From Macrosoma leucophasiata (taxonomy: Eukaryota > Arthropoda > Insecta > Lepidoptera > Hedylidae), in the NCBI GenBank assembly GCA_036365455.1, contig JAWQUS010000016.1:19863001-19927000 (forward strand): a stretch of DNA of 64,000 nucleotides, given 5' to 3'. This document shows positions 11,001 to 26,100 of this stretch, piece after piece. Made by a program: the position numbers and the translations under genes. Under the pieces are notes generated by a model that worked only from the letters and a program-made list of their open reading frames with translations, was not told where the DNA came from and did not search any database. Positions within the stretch are counted from its first letter, which is position 1; each line of letters begins with the position of its first letter.

Positions 11001-12570
11001 TTAGTTAAAGTAAAAATCGACTCTAACGATTTCTACTGGAGAGGCTTCAACAAAACTAAGGACAGCAAGAAGTATGTCATGGTCGACGGTATTAAACGCG
11101 TTGGAAAAGTCAACGAGGACCAGAACTGTAAGTTTAGAGCGTTCCATACCGGACCTGATATCATCAATGACTTTAAGTAAGGCGGTAGATGTGCTATGAC
11201 CCTTGCGGAACCCGGACTGATATTGTGTGAGGATACTATTTTGAAAGATATATGCAGAAAATTGCTTGTGCGTGACGGCTTCTAAGACTTTAGATAAAAA
11301 CGGAAGTATGGAAATGGGTCTAAGGTGATTAGGTAAACTGGGATTAGGAATTTTTGGGAGAAGGGTTAGGAAAGCTTTACGCCAAGCGGAAGGGAAAGAA
11401 CCAGTCTGAAGAGAAAAATTAATTATATGAGTAAGAGGGGGCAGAATAAAGTCTAGGATTAAAAATATCATTTTCCAGCTTACACCATCAGCCCCAACAA
11501 TATTCGAGTTAAGGGACAAGAGAATTTTGTAGATCTCATGACAGGTAACAGCAGAAAAGTTGAAGGTATCAGATAATGATGGCATGGAAGTAAGGTTATG
11601 AATAGTTGATGATTTAACGTTTTAATCAAGAAGAGGTACGTTGGAAAAGTGCTGGTTAAGGCTGACAAGTGAGTATGAAAACGAGCAAAGGTTAAAGCTA
11701 GGTTTAGAGAGACCAAGGGATTTGAGAAACTTCCATACGTCGGCAGGAGATGAACTAAGTACATTTTCGTAGTTAGAACGGCGTTTAGCGACCCTCACCA
11801 TTTGGCTGCAGCGATTTCTTGCTGATTTATAAAAACACCAGTTTGCATCACTGCGATCTCTCCTAAAGGTGTGGAAAGCCTTATCACGTCGTCTCATCGC
11901 CATACGGACACCCCTGGTTATCCAAGGTGCCGGAGGTCGTTCGAGGCGACGTGCTCTAATTGGTGCATGAGAGTCAAATAACCTTAAAACTAAACGATTA
12001 AGAATTGACACTTTTTCGTCAATCGTAGAGGCAGCTTCAATTGCAGACCAATCAGTAGACAAAGCGTCAGATTTGACTTTCAACATTTAACCCTGCAAAA
12101 TTTCTCACATGGACAATAGCTGGCCGCGCCTTGGGAGGTTTGATGTTGAAACATAGATAAATAAGATCGTGTCTAGATAGACCCGGCACAGCACACTGTC
12201 CATGATTCACACAGAAAGATTCCGAAGACACAATCATTAGATCAAGCCAGGAGTCATCAAATTTAATATTAAGGTGCGTAGTGTCAAGTTGAAGCAAAGA
12301 AAGATTTGATGATTCCAGGATTGATCTCAATTTAGAGGACCTCACGTCCGTCTTCGCCATATCAGTATTAAAGTCCCCCATGACTATGAGGTGCTTGTTC
12401 TCGGAGGATAATGATTCAAGTAGGGGTTCCAAGGAAGAAAAATAATCAATTGTAGGTGGGCAATATACTACTCCAAGAACAGCTTTAGCCCCTTTGACAG
12501 TAATTTCTATGAAAAGATATTCTGGGTTTCCGGCGTAGGCGGGTGTCGAAGATGTGAGAATTTTAAAGGG
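11001..12570 (-). pseudogene. Non-LTR retrotransposon relic (endonuclease plus partial reverse transcriptase)
   Basis: Read on the minus strand from about 12570, the order is an apurinic-type endonuclease C-terminal part with VVYCPP, VMGDFNTD and SRHDLIYL; a linker region with APWITRGVRMAMRRRDKA (about 11900); then reverse transcriptase N-terminal motifs with LPKIPNPSLPNHLRPISIL, GFRKGHSTSTALL and VDFSNAFNTVDHDILL. It ends inside the RT domain before the YxDD motif, so both the 5' and 3' parts are missing. At least two frame changes separate the blocks (near 12070 and 11600). The arrangement fits the Jockey/CR1 side of non-LTR elements. Confidence 0.88.
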
Positions 12571-13246
12571 GATATTTTACACATATTTCAAACTTACTTA
12601 AGGACTTATTTATACATATTTCAAAGCTAAATTAAAGAACATTAACTAACTAAAGCCGGGTAGCTATTAAAGCTATTGGCAAAACCGCATGTACCTATTT
12701 AAAATTAATTTGTTTTATTAATATGTAATGGTACATAGGTAGGTACACTCTTAGAAGAGACTACATAACAAAATAATCGATATGTATGCAGTACATTTGC
12801 TGTCTACTAAATCATTCATATTGTATTACAAATGTAAAAAACTGCATCTGACACTGCAGGGCACTGGATTTTAGATTTTATTAATAAGCTTATAAAAGTC
12901 AAATTCCAATTTTTGGGAAGGCTATCAATTAGAATTGTAAGGGATCGGGTAATTTCGGGAAGCGGGAACGGTGCCTGGTACGTGCTGTTCCGGTCTGTAG
13001 ACAGCGTAGCGTCACCGAGTCACGCGCTGGCTTGCAATATGGCCGCATGACATGTTTAAAAGAAAGCGCGGGAAAAGTAACGAATAGGATTAACTAGATC
13101 TGAAAATAGAACTCAGGTTAGAATAAAAAAAATGATAAGTACCTACGTATATTTATCAGTGACGGCCTAAAAACAATTAAAATTACATTTTTTTGTTCAG
13201 TTAGTTCTTTGTACCCTTATAACCGACTTATTTCAGTAAGTACTTA
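12571..13246. other. Intergenic, no gene seen
   Basis: No recognisable coding or structural feature. Mostly AT-rich, with a short GC-richer patch at about 12950-13050. Confidence 0.45.
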
Positions 13247-13527
13247 ACTGGCGGTAGAGTCCCAGTGTAGGACCTGCAGGGCGTAGGCATCTCATTACCT
13301 AATCTATCTGCCCCTTCTGTTTACTGTGCCTAAATGGTAGTATTCGGCACTAGGTATCGTGTTCCGGTATGGCCCCGTAATAACTATCATAGAGACATAA
13401 CAACTAAGGTCTGAGGGGTGGCAACACATATCCATCGATCTCTGGTGTTTGTGTGTCTATAGGCTGCAGTCATCACTTAAAAACCTCGTGAAATGCATGT
13501 TTGTTTGCCACCTTATTACTAAAAAAA
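13247..13527 (+). repeat. SINE-A, full-length diverged copy
   Basis: Head CTGGCGGTAGAGTCCCAGTG, core AATGGTAGTATTCGGCAC, tail GTTTGCCACCTTATTACT followed by an A-run. Confidence 0.85.
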
Positions 13528-14796
13528 GAGCTTTCTTTTTTAAGTCAAAGTATTGACAGAGATGGACCTGATGGAAGGTTACATTTAGTTAGTGTTACAA
13601 CGTGCTGCCAACCCTGAAGGACTCTTTTGACGCCAGTTTTGAAGAACCCCATATTGTGTTATTATTTTTTACACCTAACTACTAACTACGAATCTCACTA
13701 ATCTCCTTTCACTACTAAAATCATCACAAATCGTAAAAATAGTTCTATGAGTCATGCCCATTATAGTTATTGCTGTTAAAATGGCCTTATGGTAGACAAA
13801 CACTCAAAGAAAACACCTTCATATATTGGAGCACTTGTCGTAATTGCGATACCACGTTGTTTGTCCTTGTCAAATGCCCCCCTGAGTGCTATTAAATTAA
13901 AAGAAAAACAGCGTTGAACCCTCTCAACCTGACATAAGTTAATTAAAATTAAACTCACACGAAAATACGATAGGTAAACCGACTTGTTTACCTAAGCCTA
14001 TACCACCAGTTACCATAATAAAGAGCTAAGATGAATCCAACACGATATTGAATTCGCATCCAGCGTAAGTGTGTATATTTATTGAGTACCTATGTCATGA
14101 AAATAGTGGGTAAAAGCCAATTTTCTAATCGGCCTAAAGTTTCGATGGTAGATGCGTCTCTTTCTCTGAAGCCAAGATCAAGATTATCTCTTAAGTTAGC
14201 TTGGACATACTTACGTACTTAGATATAAGAGATAGGCATAGGTCTATATCATTATCGAACCGGAACATTGAAAGTCCACTTTGAAGGCAAACAGATTAAG
14301 TAATGGACTCTAGCTTCACCACCGGAGCTCTACCACCATAATAATAGCATGTTATTTAGACTGTGACAACAGTATGAAATTGATTTTGTATCGCAGTCAG
14401 CACGTTAAAATAGCTAGGCATGCGATAAAAATATAAATTCATTTTTATCCCCGCACATTTGAGAGATACCTCTTGTCACCTAAGCAAGCTTCCATGACTT
14501 CGAGACTCCTCGATTCATAGGAAGTGGCCGTGCGGGCAGATAACCAGGAGGCCGATAACCGTGACTAATTGTCCGGAGCTATCGCCGATGCGGGTTGTGT
14601 CTTACGGGTGGAAAATTATCGATCGTCACCACCTGTTCGTCGCCATTGAATGGGGGCCGCACACTACCGCGCGCCGCCGGCCTCGCCGCACATACGCACA
14701 CTCCGCCCGGGGGTGGACTGACCGGTGCTACGTCATCTATCGATCGCCAGCCACCGCCATTGCACGATCTCCCGCTGACTCATCGAGCGATGTAAG
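13528..14796 (+). promoter_or_regulatory. Upstream region of the forkhead gene
   Basis: No gene is seen in 13528-14500. A segment near 13605-13660 (CCCTGAAGGACTCTTTTGACG) recurs near 56270, so it is repeat-derived. A SINE-A scrap sits at about 14305-14340. From about 14560 the sequence turns GC-rich, as expected of the promoter or 5' UTR, and an in-frame TGA at 14776-14778 precedes the start codon. No TATA box or exact start site can be assigned. Confidence 0.4.
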
Positions 14797-17648
<2,852 letters not shown>

Positions 17649-17743
17649 GTTTTTATACGATATGATTTCGAGCTGGTCTTAGAAATATGTCCATGATATT
17701 GTTCGGGGCAGATCCGAAAATTACATATCGTGTTATACATTTA

Positions 17744-17889
17744 CCCCCTTATTCATAAACGTACATTAGATACGTTTTAGCTATAGAATGCTTTGTCTTT
17801 GTCAGTTGCATTGTCAAATGTGCAGGATAGAAAAAGACAAAGGAGAGATTAGCAATACTTTAGCTAAAATACGTTTATGAATAAGGGGG
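17744..17889. mobile_element. MITE-G, 146 bp
   Basis: Ends CCCCCTTATTCATAAACGTA and TACGTTTATGAATAAGGGGG are inverted repeats, and TTA flanks both sides (17741-17743, 17890-17892). A nearly identical copy lies at 33292-33436 and a decayed one at about 22548-22690. The TTA flank would fit PIF/Harbinger, but the second copy has different flanks, so the superfamily is uncertain. Confidence 0.8.
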
Positions 17890-18138
17890 TTAGCCATTAT
17901 TTTCTAGTCATATACAAAATGTTCAGACTTGGCCATTAAATAAAATTATGTGAAATAGACTCAATCATTCTATAAACTCTCTGAGTAATAGTATGAAGGC
18001 GTTTGAGAGTCAACCGAACAATGGCGGTTAAACCTTTCCAAAGGGCCGGTAGTAAACATAATAACGCATGATGGGCAGCAGGGTCCTGCGCTAAAACTAT
18101 GATCACTGCGATCGTTAATCCGCCGCCAAGCTGCTGCT

Positions 18139-18332
18139 GGTAATGTTCAGCACTATCGTGGCCCGGTTAGATGGTAATGTATGGCCCCGTAATAACTATC
18201 ACTGAGACAACAACTTAGATCTCAAGGATGGCAACGCATCTGGATTTTGACGTTGTTTTTGTGTAGATATCTATATGCTGCAGTTATCCATGTGAACTGC
18301 ATGCTTGTATGTCACCTTCATTACATAAAAAA
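18139..18332 (+). repeat. SINE-A, 5'-truncated copy
   Basis: It begins at GGTAATGTTCAGCACTATCG and runs to CACCTTCATTACAT plus an A-run. The sequence just upstream (18060-18135) matches the dispersed repeat at 16190 and 50085. Confidence 0.8.
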
Positions 18333-20167
18333 TAAGGCCATTGTTAGGTTGGTACATACTGTAACATGCTTTTACTTTTTTTCTAAGTTAATGAACCAAT
18401 GAACAGGATATGTTAATTGATAACTAAATAAATTGCCCCAATTCACAAAATGATATGTAAAAGAAATTATAATTAAGTACGTATCAATGCCTATCATCTT
18501 TCTGAAAGATTGAGTGTGATTGTACTACTTACTTACATTAAAAGATATTATAAGTATAGGTAATAAAGCACATTTAGTCATAGTTTAATTCAATATTTTG
18601 TTTTAAACAAACATTTTCTTTAAAAAAGAAAAATAGTTCTAAGTAATTAATGCCTTTGTAGATTTTTTAATATAGTTGGATAGTAAAATTTAGAAAAAAA
18701 AACACCACTTTTTTCTATTTTGCTCAAAACGGAATTATGAAGCTCAAAACTAAAGCTCACAAATCAAATTGGACAACAATTAAAAATGCAGTTTTAACAT
18801 GATAATAAAATGTCTTTATTTTTCCTTGTTAGGTACAAATGATTTATTTTATAAAAATTATAATACTTATGTACATTGTGTTAGTTTCAAAGTTAATAAT
18901 ATAATTATTATAATATGTAACTATGACAAATTTACCGCTCAGTATTACTCGGTACAATGTATTTACAATATTGATTGTTATTGTAGGTATTATGTAATTG
19001 TATTAAATTAAGTATGGCAATAATTTTGAATAATTTTAGAAATATTATTGTTGAATATACCAATAAACAAAACGTGAGAAGTATTCAAATAAATGACACA
19101 TTTATGTACTCGAAATAAAAAGCAACTGACGAGGAAAGACATTTCAAAACAAAGACAAGCACTTAATATATTTTTTTAATTTGTTTGAGCTATTCGGAAA
19201 GGACTCAAAAAGGTCTGTACTTAGTTAAAATATCAAAATCATTTTCAAAGTACATAACCATTTTTTATTTAATATTGAGTCACAGTTCAAATTTATCAGG
19301 CTAACAATAAAATGTACCTACACAAAACATTACCTGGTTTTTTAAAGAATAAATAAATTGTATGTACTGAAAATATTTTTCCGTAAGCAGGTAACGCGTA
19401 TTATAATAATATAGGTATCAATTTTTTTCTTTGGTTTTACTAACTGGTTAAATTAACTAGATAACAAACATTTGTATTAAATGTGTTGTTTATTTATTCT
19501 GGGCCCACTCGTCTACAAGCCAAAAGGATAATATTCCAGATTAAGGGAAAATAAAGTTTATTTCTTTTTCAACATTATGTTTTTTTTTGAAGTAACTTAC
19601 TCAAATGTTTTATTGATAGCACTCCAAAAAATGTATAGATATCAACTAGTAGGTACAGTTTGTAAATATTCTAAAGTGGGCCCAGGCTTTAAACATTTCT
19701 AAATTAATCACGTCTAGAACTAACAAAACTAGTAACATTTAGCCCTAGTCTTAGCTACCTCTTGATTTTCCTGTAATATAATAAAATGGCAATAGGCGTG
19801 TAGAAATAACAATTATGAAAAAAAATTGTAAACATATGTTTTTAATGTTGAATTTGGAATAACTACGAAATTAAAGGGAAAATATTTAATCAATTCTACA
19901 CTCTTGCCTTTTAGGTATTACAGAAGGTATATTATTATGCACAATATTCTTTTGATTAACAATAAACAGCTCGTGATAAACTTTGGCAAAAATTATGGCA
20001 AAATAGATTATTTCACAGATTTGTTCATTTATGTCATTGCAATCAACCATCGTATCTTGATTTATGCAATTTTGCACAGTTTATTATACATTTTATTTCA
20101 AAGAAAAGACATCGTAACTCTTATTTACTCTCGGTCTACAAATAATATTGTAAAAGTGTAACCAAAA
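18333..20167. other. Long AT-rich spacer
   Basis: No exon, RNA gene or recognisable element. Open frames here are short and AT-driven. Confidence 0.5.
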
Positions 20168-20320
20168 AATGGATCCACGTAGAGACACACTGTGGGCGGG
20201 TCATAAACGGGACACACCGCAGCGCGTCAAGCTATTGGACATTTCCTTACCGCTCGGCGAAATGGCCCTGTCGCGTCTTCGTCGCGCCCAATCGAATGCC
20301 AGCATCAAGTGTGAGTGTTA
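20168..20320 (+). CDS. Candidate short coding exon, unknown product
   Basis: A GC-rich 150-base island stands out in very AT-rich flanks. From an ATG in good context (AAAAAATGG) it encodes 50 aa starting MDPRRDTLWAGH and containing SLPLGEMALSRLRRAQSN, then TAG at 20318. AAGTGTGAGT near the end could be a splice donor, which would make this the first exon of a gene whose next exon was not found on the plus strand here. Not recognised as any family. It could also be part of an unknown repeat. Confidence 0.3.
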
Positions 20321-21450
20321 GTTATCATTGCAAATACATAGTTTGTTTGTGTAAATGGAACCAAAATCGAAGCGATGACTGTGTGAGTTACATTTCAATA
20401 CATTATTATTTGTAGTTTTTGGTATGTAACTTTGGCCTTGTATACTTGCCTTAATGTATTTTTAGTATTTAAGAAAAATAAATTATCAGACTTTCCGTCC
20501 AGTATTGTTGTGCAGTAAACTGCGTAAAAAATTTTGCTCAGCACAAAATATATACATAATATTTTCAGTATATTTAAATGTAGTACTTTATATATTGAAT
20601 TTTTCTGGCACAAACTTTTTAATCGTGTCGAGATATTCTTTAATTTGTAAATAAATTAATAAACTTTTTATTGTTCATTAGTTTGCTATTTGCACAAAGT
20701 AGTATAGACGTTTGAAAACGATTAGGGTACATTTTACTATAGGTCTATCTTCCGTCCGTGATCGTATTATCTTAATAAACCAAATCGTAATAGAATGGAC
20801 AAAACGATACGACATATATTATGAAAAATAATACTGCTCAAACTGGTGATCAGAAATATCATGAAAACATCAAAATACTTTTACGACATATTGAAATAAA
20901 TTTCGGATAAATTATGCCCTATTTAAGCTACAGAACACTTATTTTTTAATAATTAGTGCTATTTAAAATACTAAGTACAGTTTTAAAGAAATATAGGGTT
21001 GCAAAAGTTAAAATATCCGTGTATTTTGAATTTTGCCGGCACACTTGGAACATTTCAGGGTATACCTACTCAACTCAGTTTGAATTAATGTCGTATTGTC
21101 TTGCTCACTATGTATACTATTATATTACAATACTTGTTGATTGTGAGAAACCAAAAATAGCATCTTACCTAAGTATGCAAAAAATATAAGCAATGAAAAT
21201 GAAATCGGTGTTTATCTTAATTTTGTATAATTATGTATTAATTTTAATCTAATAATTATTATCGTCCTAGTCATTGCAATGTTACAGTATTGATATTTTG
21301 TTAAACAAAATGGAATGTAAATTAGGAAATTTTAATACATTTCCTATAGTAAGGTACCTTTGTGACGTTCTTGTAATAAGTATGTGTAAAATTAGAATTT
21401 TATAGCGCGAATGTATTAGGGGCCTAACATCTATTAAAGATTAACATATA
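20321..21450. other. AT-rich spacer, no gene seen
   Basis: No supported exon or element. The longest open frame (20956-21189) has no recognisable motif and AT-rich codon content. Confidence 0.5.
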
Positions 21451-21625
21451 ACTAGTAGAGCTCCAGTGACGGAGTTCGAAGGCGTAGGCACCATCGCATT
21501 ACCTAATCGATATGCCGCTAAATGGTAGTGTTCAGCACTATCGTGTTCTGGTCAGATGGTAATGTAGCTCTGAAATTTTCGACAGAGACATAACAACTTC
21601 GATCTTTATAGTGGCAACGTATCTC
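21451..21625 (+). repeat. SINE-A, 3'-truncated copy
   Basis: Head GTAGAGCTCCAGTGACGGAG through AACGTATCTC. The tail is lost. Confidence 0.8.
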
Positions 21626-21696
21626 AAAAAATTCTTGTTTTATATAGATGTTTATTCACTTCCTTATATTTGTTTGTCTTATGACATACAAATTAT

Positions 21697-21958
21697 ACTA
21701 GGTAGGGTTCCAGTGTAGGAGCTCGTGGGCGTAGGCACCACCGCATTACCTAATTTATCTGCCGCTAAATGGTAGTGTTCCGGTTAGATGATAATGTATG
21801 GCCCCGTAATAACTATCACAGAGACAGAACACCTAAGGTCTCAGGGATGGCAATGGCAACGCGTCTGCATTTTGACCTCTGGTTTTTATGTTGGCTGCGT
21901 CTTCACTTAACATCTATGTGAACTGCATGCTTGTTTGCCACCTTTGTAACATAAAAAA
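21697..21958 (+). repeat. SINE-A, full-length copy
   Basis: Head AGGGTTCCAGTGTAGGAGC, tail GTTTGCCACCTTTGTAACAT with an A-run. Second of three same-strand copies within 1.1 kb. Confidence 0.85.
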
Positions 21959-22255
21959 GTATACCAGACGGGACATATCTATATTTGAACTGTCTTATAT
22001 ATTAATAATTACTCAGCTTCAAACATTGATACTTTAAAAAATGTGAGTTATTATTTATAATCAGTATATAATTGTAAGTAATAATGTTGTTAAAAAGATG
22101 GTGTCTATCGTGTTTTGTTTTTATGAAAATAAATGGTTGTTATTAAAATACAAAAAATAAATTTGTGCGCAATATCACACATGTAGAAGTGGCCTTAAAT
22201 AAATTCAATAAATAAAAACGAATAGTGTTTAATTTCGAAAATGTACTCATTTTTT

Positions 22256-22544
22256 ACTGGTGGTAAAGCTCCAGTGACGGAGCTCGCGGGCGTAGGCACC
22301 ACCGCATTACCTAATTTACTTGCCGCTAAATGGTAGTGTTCAGCACTATCGTGTTCCGGTCAGATGGTAATGTACGGCCCTGTAATTTCCGGCACAGAGG
22401 CATACCACCTTAGGCCTCAGGAGTGGTAACGCATCTGCATTTTGACCTTGGTCTTTGTGTGGGTGTCTATAGGCTGCAGTCATCACTTAACATCAATGTG
22501 AACTGCATGCTTGTTTGCCACTTCGATTACATAAAAAAAAAAAA
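22256..22544 (+). repeat. SINE-A, best full-length reference copy
   Basis: Head ACTGGTGGTAAAGCTCCAG, 7-bp head stem GAGCTCC-type around AGTGAC, core TTCCGGCACAGAGGC, tail GATTACAT plus 12 As. It matches the copies at 48692 and 62092 closely, so the family was active fairly recently. Confidence 0.9.
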
Positions 22545-22547
22545 CTT

Positions 22548-22690
22548 ATATTCATAAACGAACATTGGATAAAGCTTTTTTAATACTCTGTATTTATCAC
22601 TTGCATTGTCAATTCCAAAAGATAGAAAAGGACAAAAGACATATTAGCAATACCATCTAAATACATTTATTGATTTATTCTGTATTTTCT
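22548..22690. repeat. Decayed MITE-G copy
   Basis: ATTCATAAACGAACATTGGA and TTGCATTGTCAATTC, with a diverged right end near ATACATTTATTGATTTATTC, align with the copies at 17744 and 33292. Confidence 0.55.
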
Positions 22691-22899
22691 TACTGACTTC
22701 GAAAAAGGAGGAAGTTCTCAATTCGTCCGAATTTTTTTTTTTAGGGACTGAGTCGCCGTGCTTCTGTGCCAGTCCCGTAATAGCCCGTTAATGTCGCTTA
22801 ATCATAAACTTCTAATATTGCATAATATACCATTGTAAAGCATTTTAGCAAAATCACTCAATGGATCAGCTAAAATGCTTTGAATTACACAGACATCTC

Positions 22900-23090
22900 T
22901 TAATCTACACCGAGCTTATCTAACATTACAGTTCTTAAACTAGCGCTCTGTTCACACTCCACCAAATTGTGGTACACGTCCTCTAGCCTACCACAAGTGA
23001 TGCAATTTGGCGAGTTCACCAGTCCCATTACAAACTTAAAGGCACTGAGTGGAAAGTGACCAGTGCGAAGTCTATGCACAATCATTCAAT
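22900..23090 (-). pseudogene. Non-LTR retrotransposon fragment (C-terminal zinc-knuckle region)
   Basis: The minus-strand peptide has RLRTGHFPLSAFKFVMG and the cysteine/histidine pattern CITCGRLEDVYHNLVEC, typical of the sequence after the RNase H domain in Jockey- and I-type elements. Only about 60 residues survive. Confidence 0.7.
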
Positions 23091-23197
23091 TCCTTCTTTT
23101 ACTGTTTAGAACAGATAACGAGGAGGTTCAGGCTGTATTATTTTGTAGCAAATAACTTTATGAATAAGTTTAATTAAAATACCTATAGGACCTTATA

Positions 23198-26100
23198 TCA
23201 TAAATCACAAGTTTGGCGTCTCAATTCAAACATTCTATTTCTGTAACAAACATCTTTACAATCAGTCTTATAATTATTATTAACTATATTGATTTCAAAG
23301 AACATATTCGCCATCATAGCGACTGCAGCGTTGATGTTAGCGCTTGGTAATGTTGGCAACACAGACGCATCTGATACATACAGATTGTCTATGCCTATTA
23401 CTTTGAAAGATGTATCAACTACCGAAGTTGAATCCGAAAGTCCCATTGCACAGGTTCCCACTGGATGGTAACTAGTAAATGTCAAATGTCTAACATAGCA
23501 TTCCCAGTAACTATCAGAAAATGCAGCATAGTTATCACAATTTGGCAGTGTGAAAGGATTTATATAAGCACCAATTTCTTTCATGGACCGAGTATTCACA
23601 AATGCTGAGACCAATATCATTGCATCTATTAAAATTCTCACATCTTCACCCTTTGACAAGTACTGTGGATCTATTAAGGGCGGGTCAAAAGGATTTTTAC
23701 TCTGTATTGAAACTTGACCCTTACTTTTTGGATGCAATAACAAAGCGAAAATCGTAGCGGCTTGTTTGTCCAATACCTTTGAATAATAGTTGCCCCACAC
23801 GGCGTCGTCTAAGCCGACATTATATTTTAAGCTGCTGCCTTTATCACCTGTCAAGCCAACTGGCAACACCATAAACTGGGTGTCAGGTATTTTGCCATGT
23901 TTAGTCGACAAGAATCCCAAGACCTCACAACCAGGCGACGTCAAAGGACCCTGGCCATTAAAAAAGTATTGATGATAATTCAAGACATTTAACGCAGTCA
24001 TGGCATTTATTGATAGTGTCTTATTTATCAAAACTAGATCTAAACCTGATCCAATGTGATCTTGTAGATTTTTTCCTACTGGTAACTCTTTGATGAGGGG
24101 AATACCTAGCTTGTTTAACAGCTTTGTTGGTCCTATTCCTGATAATTGTAAGATTTTAGGCGTATTTAAGGTTCCTGCTGAAAGTATCACAGATTTTCTT
24201 GCATGTAATTCTTTTTTGCACCCCATTTTATTTATAACAACACCATAACACAATTTGTCCTTAATCAAAACTTTTTCAACTAGAGCATTAACAAGTATGT
24301 GCTTAGATGGTACATTCATAGACATATCCCATCTTTTCCCATTCTTTTGGGTAACTTTAAAATTTTTAAATCCTATATCAAATTTTTCTCCTAATAAATT
24401 ATAACCTAGTTCATTTGCTGCTTCCATCATTGAATTTGCTAGCTCACTTTGGAATTTCATGTTATCTAGATATATTATATTCTGTTCTATGTGATTAAAT
24501 TGTTTCTTTATATAATCTTCACTATATTTGCCATGAAACCATTGTACATAATGCGAGATATTTCCTCTCACATGTATCATGTTGTTCATTTTAGATGATC
24601 CACCAAAAATCTTTCCTTGCGACAGTTTACATTTCTGAAATTAATAACAACATTTTATATAGAGATATGAATGCTCCCAACATTAAAATGTTATAAGTAT
24701 ATATAATTTTTAATACTTTAGTTAAAGAAGTAACAGGTTAGTTTTGAAATGATAATAATGTTTACAATGTAAAAGTAAAAAGAAAAACTTTTTTCAATAA
24801 TGGGCCTTCCTTCCCCTTTAAAAAAAATATTGGCAGTTTCCAAGTGCCATCCTTGGAGTTTGGTAATGTATTACGTGGGCTAAAACATAAATGACAAATC
24901 GTGGGTGTTTGCATGCATGCTTGAATGCATGCATTAACCTCTGCATACCTCTTTTTAAGGGGAGTAAAGGCACAAAGTAACATTTTAAATTGAATAAACT
25001 TACATTATTTTTCATAGCAAGACAAGCATTTTTCTGCGGTACAGTCTCAAACTGCCAATCATATATAGTTCCTTGAAGTAGTGGACCCATCATGGGTATT
25101 TCAAGTATATCGTGGCCCCAACTGCCTGCTTCTATGACAAGGAATGTATAATTTGTCTCAGTAGCCAGCCGGTGGGCTATGAGAGATCCCGCTGTGCCAG
25201 AACCAACTGTTATGTAGAATATGACTTTGATTAAATATTAATAGGGCTAAACGTTCCGACGCTTGACAGCGATTAGGAAGTTCATTTTTTTTTTGAAGAT
25301 AGTACTCGTAAATATAAAGCGTTTTGTGAAGTTTTACTTTTCGAAAATGCACAGTTCTTAAGATATATTTTTTCAAAATTTCCATACAAATCGACTAGAT
25401 CGCCATTTTAAGTTTGTTTATATGTCATGTCTGGTGGCAGCATTGACATAAAACGTTTCATTACTCATCAACGGCATTTAGTTCTATTTCATACCATGTT
25501 ACTTATCTACGTATTTTTCGATTTCGATAATTAATATTGTTCTATTATAAGTATTCATTATGTTTTGTGTAAATAATAACTTCTGTAGAACATATTATCG
25601 GTATATTTTTACTTTTTTTACACATAAAATATACAAATTCGTTTTTACTTTGTTTGGAACGGAACGCAACGGACGCCATTTTGTTTGTTTTACATGCAGT
25701 GACAGCTGTGTCAAGCAGTCAGCGTTTGTTGCCCTAGCAGTTGAGATCGTTTTCACGTACTCCTGTAAGATTTCCAACGAGTGACTACCATGGCGTCTCC
25801 TACCCATATTTCCCATGAAGAGTTGGTTAGGTTAGGTTGTATATGTAAAAACAGCGCGCGAGCCGAGCGAGCGAAGCGAGCGTGCCGCGGCAGCGGCCGG
25901 CGAAGCGCCAGAACCAAACTGTTGTTTAGGAAATACAAGCGACAATTTTTTTTTTCTTTTAAAACTACGCGTTTTTTGTAGATTGAGGAGTGTAGTATTG
26001 GGGAGGGAAGGGTACACCCTCCTTCACACCATTTATCATGCCCTAAAGCCCCCCTCTTACTTCAAAATGGAGTATTTTTAATGGAATCAATGCTATAGCA

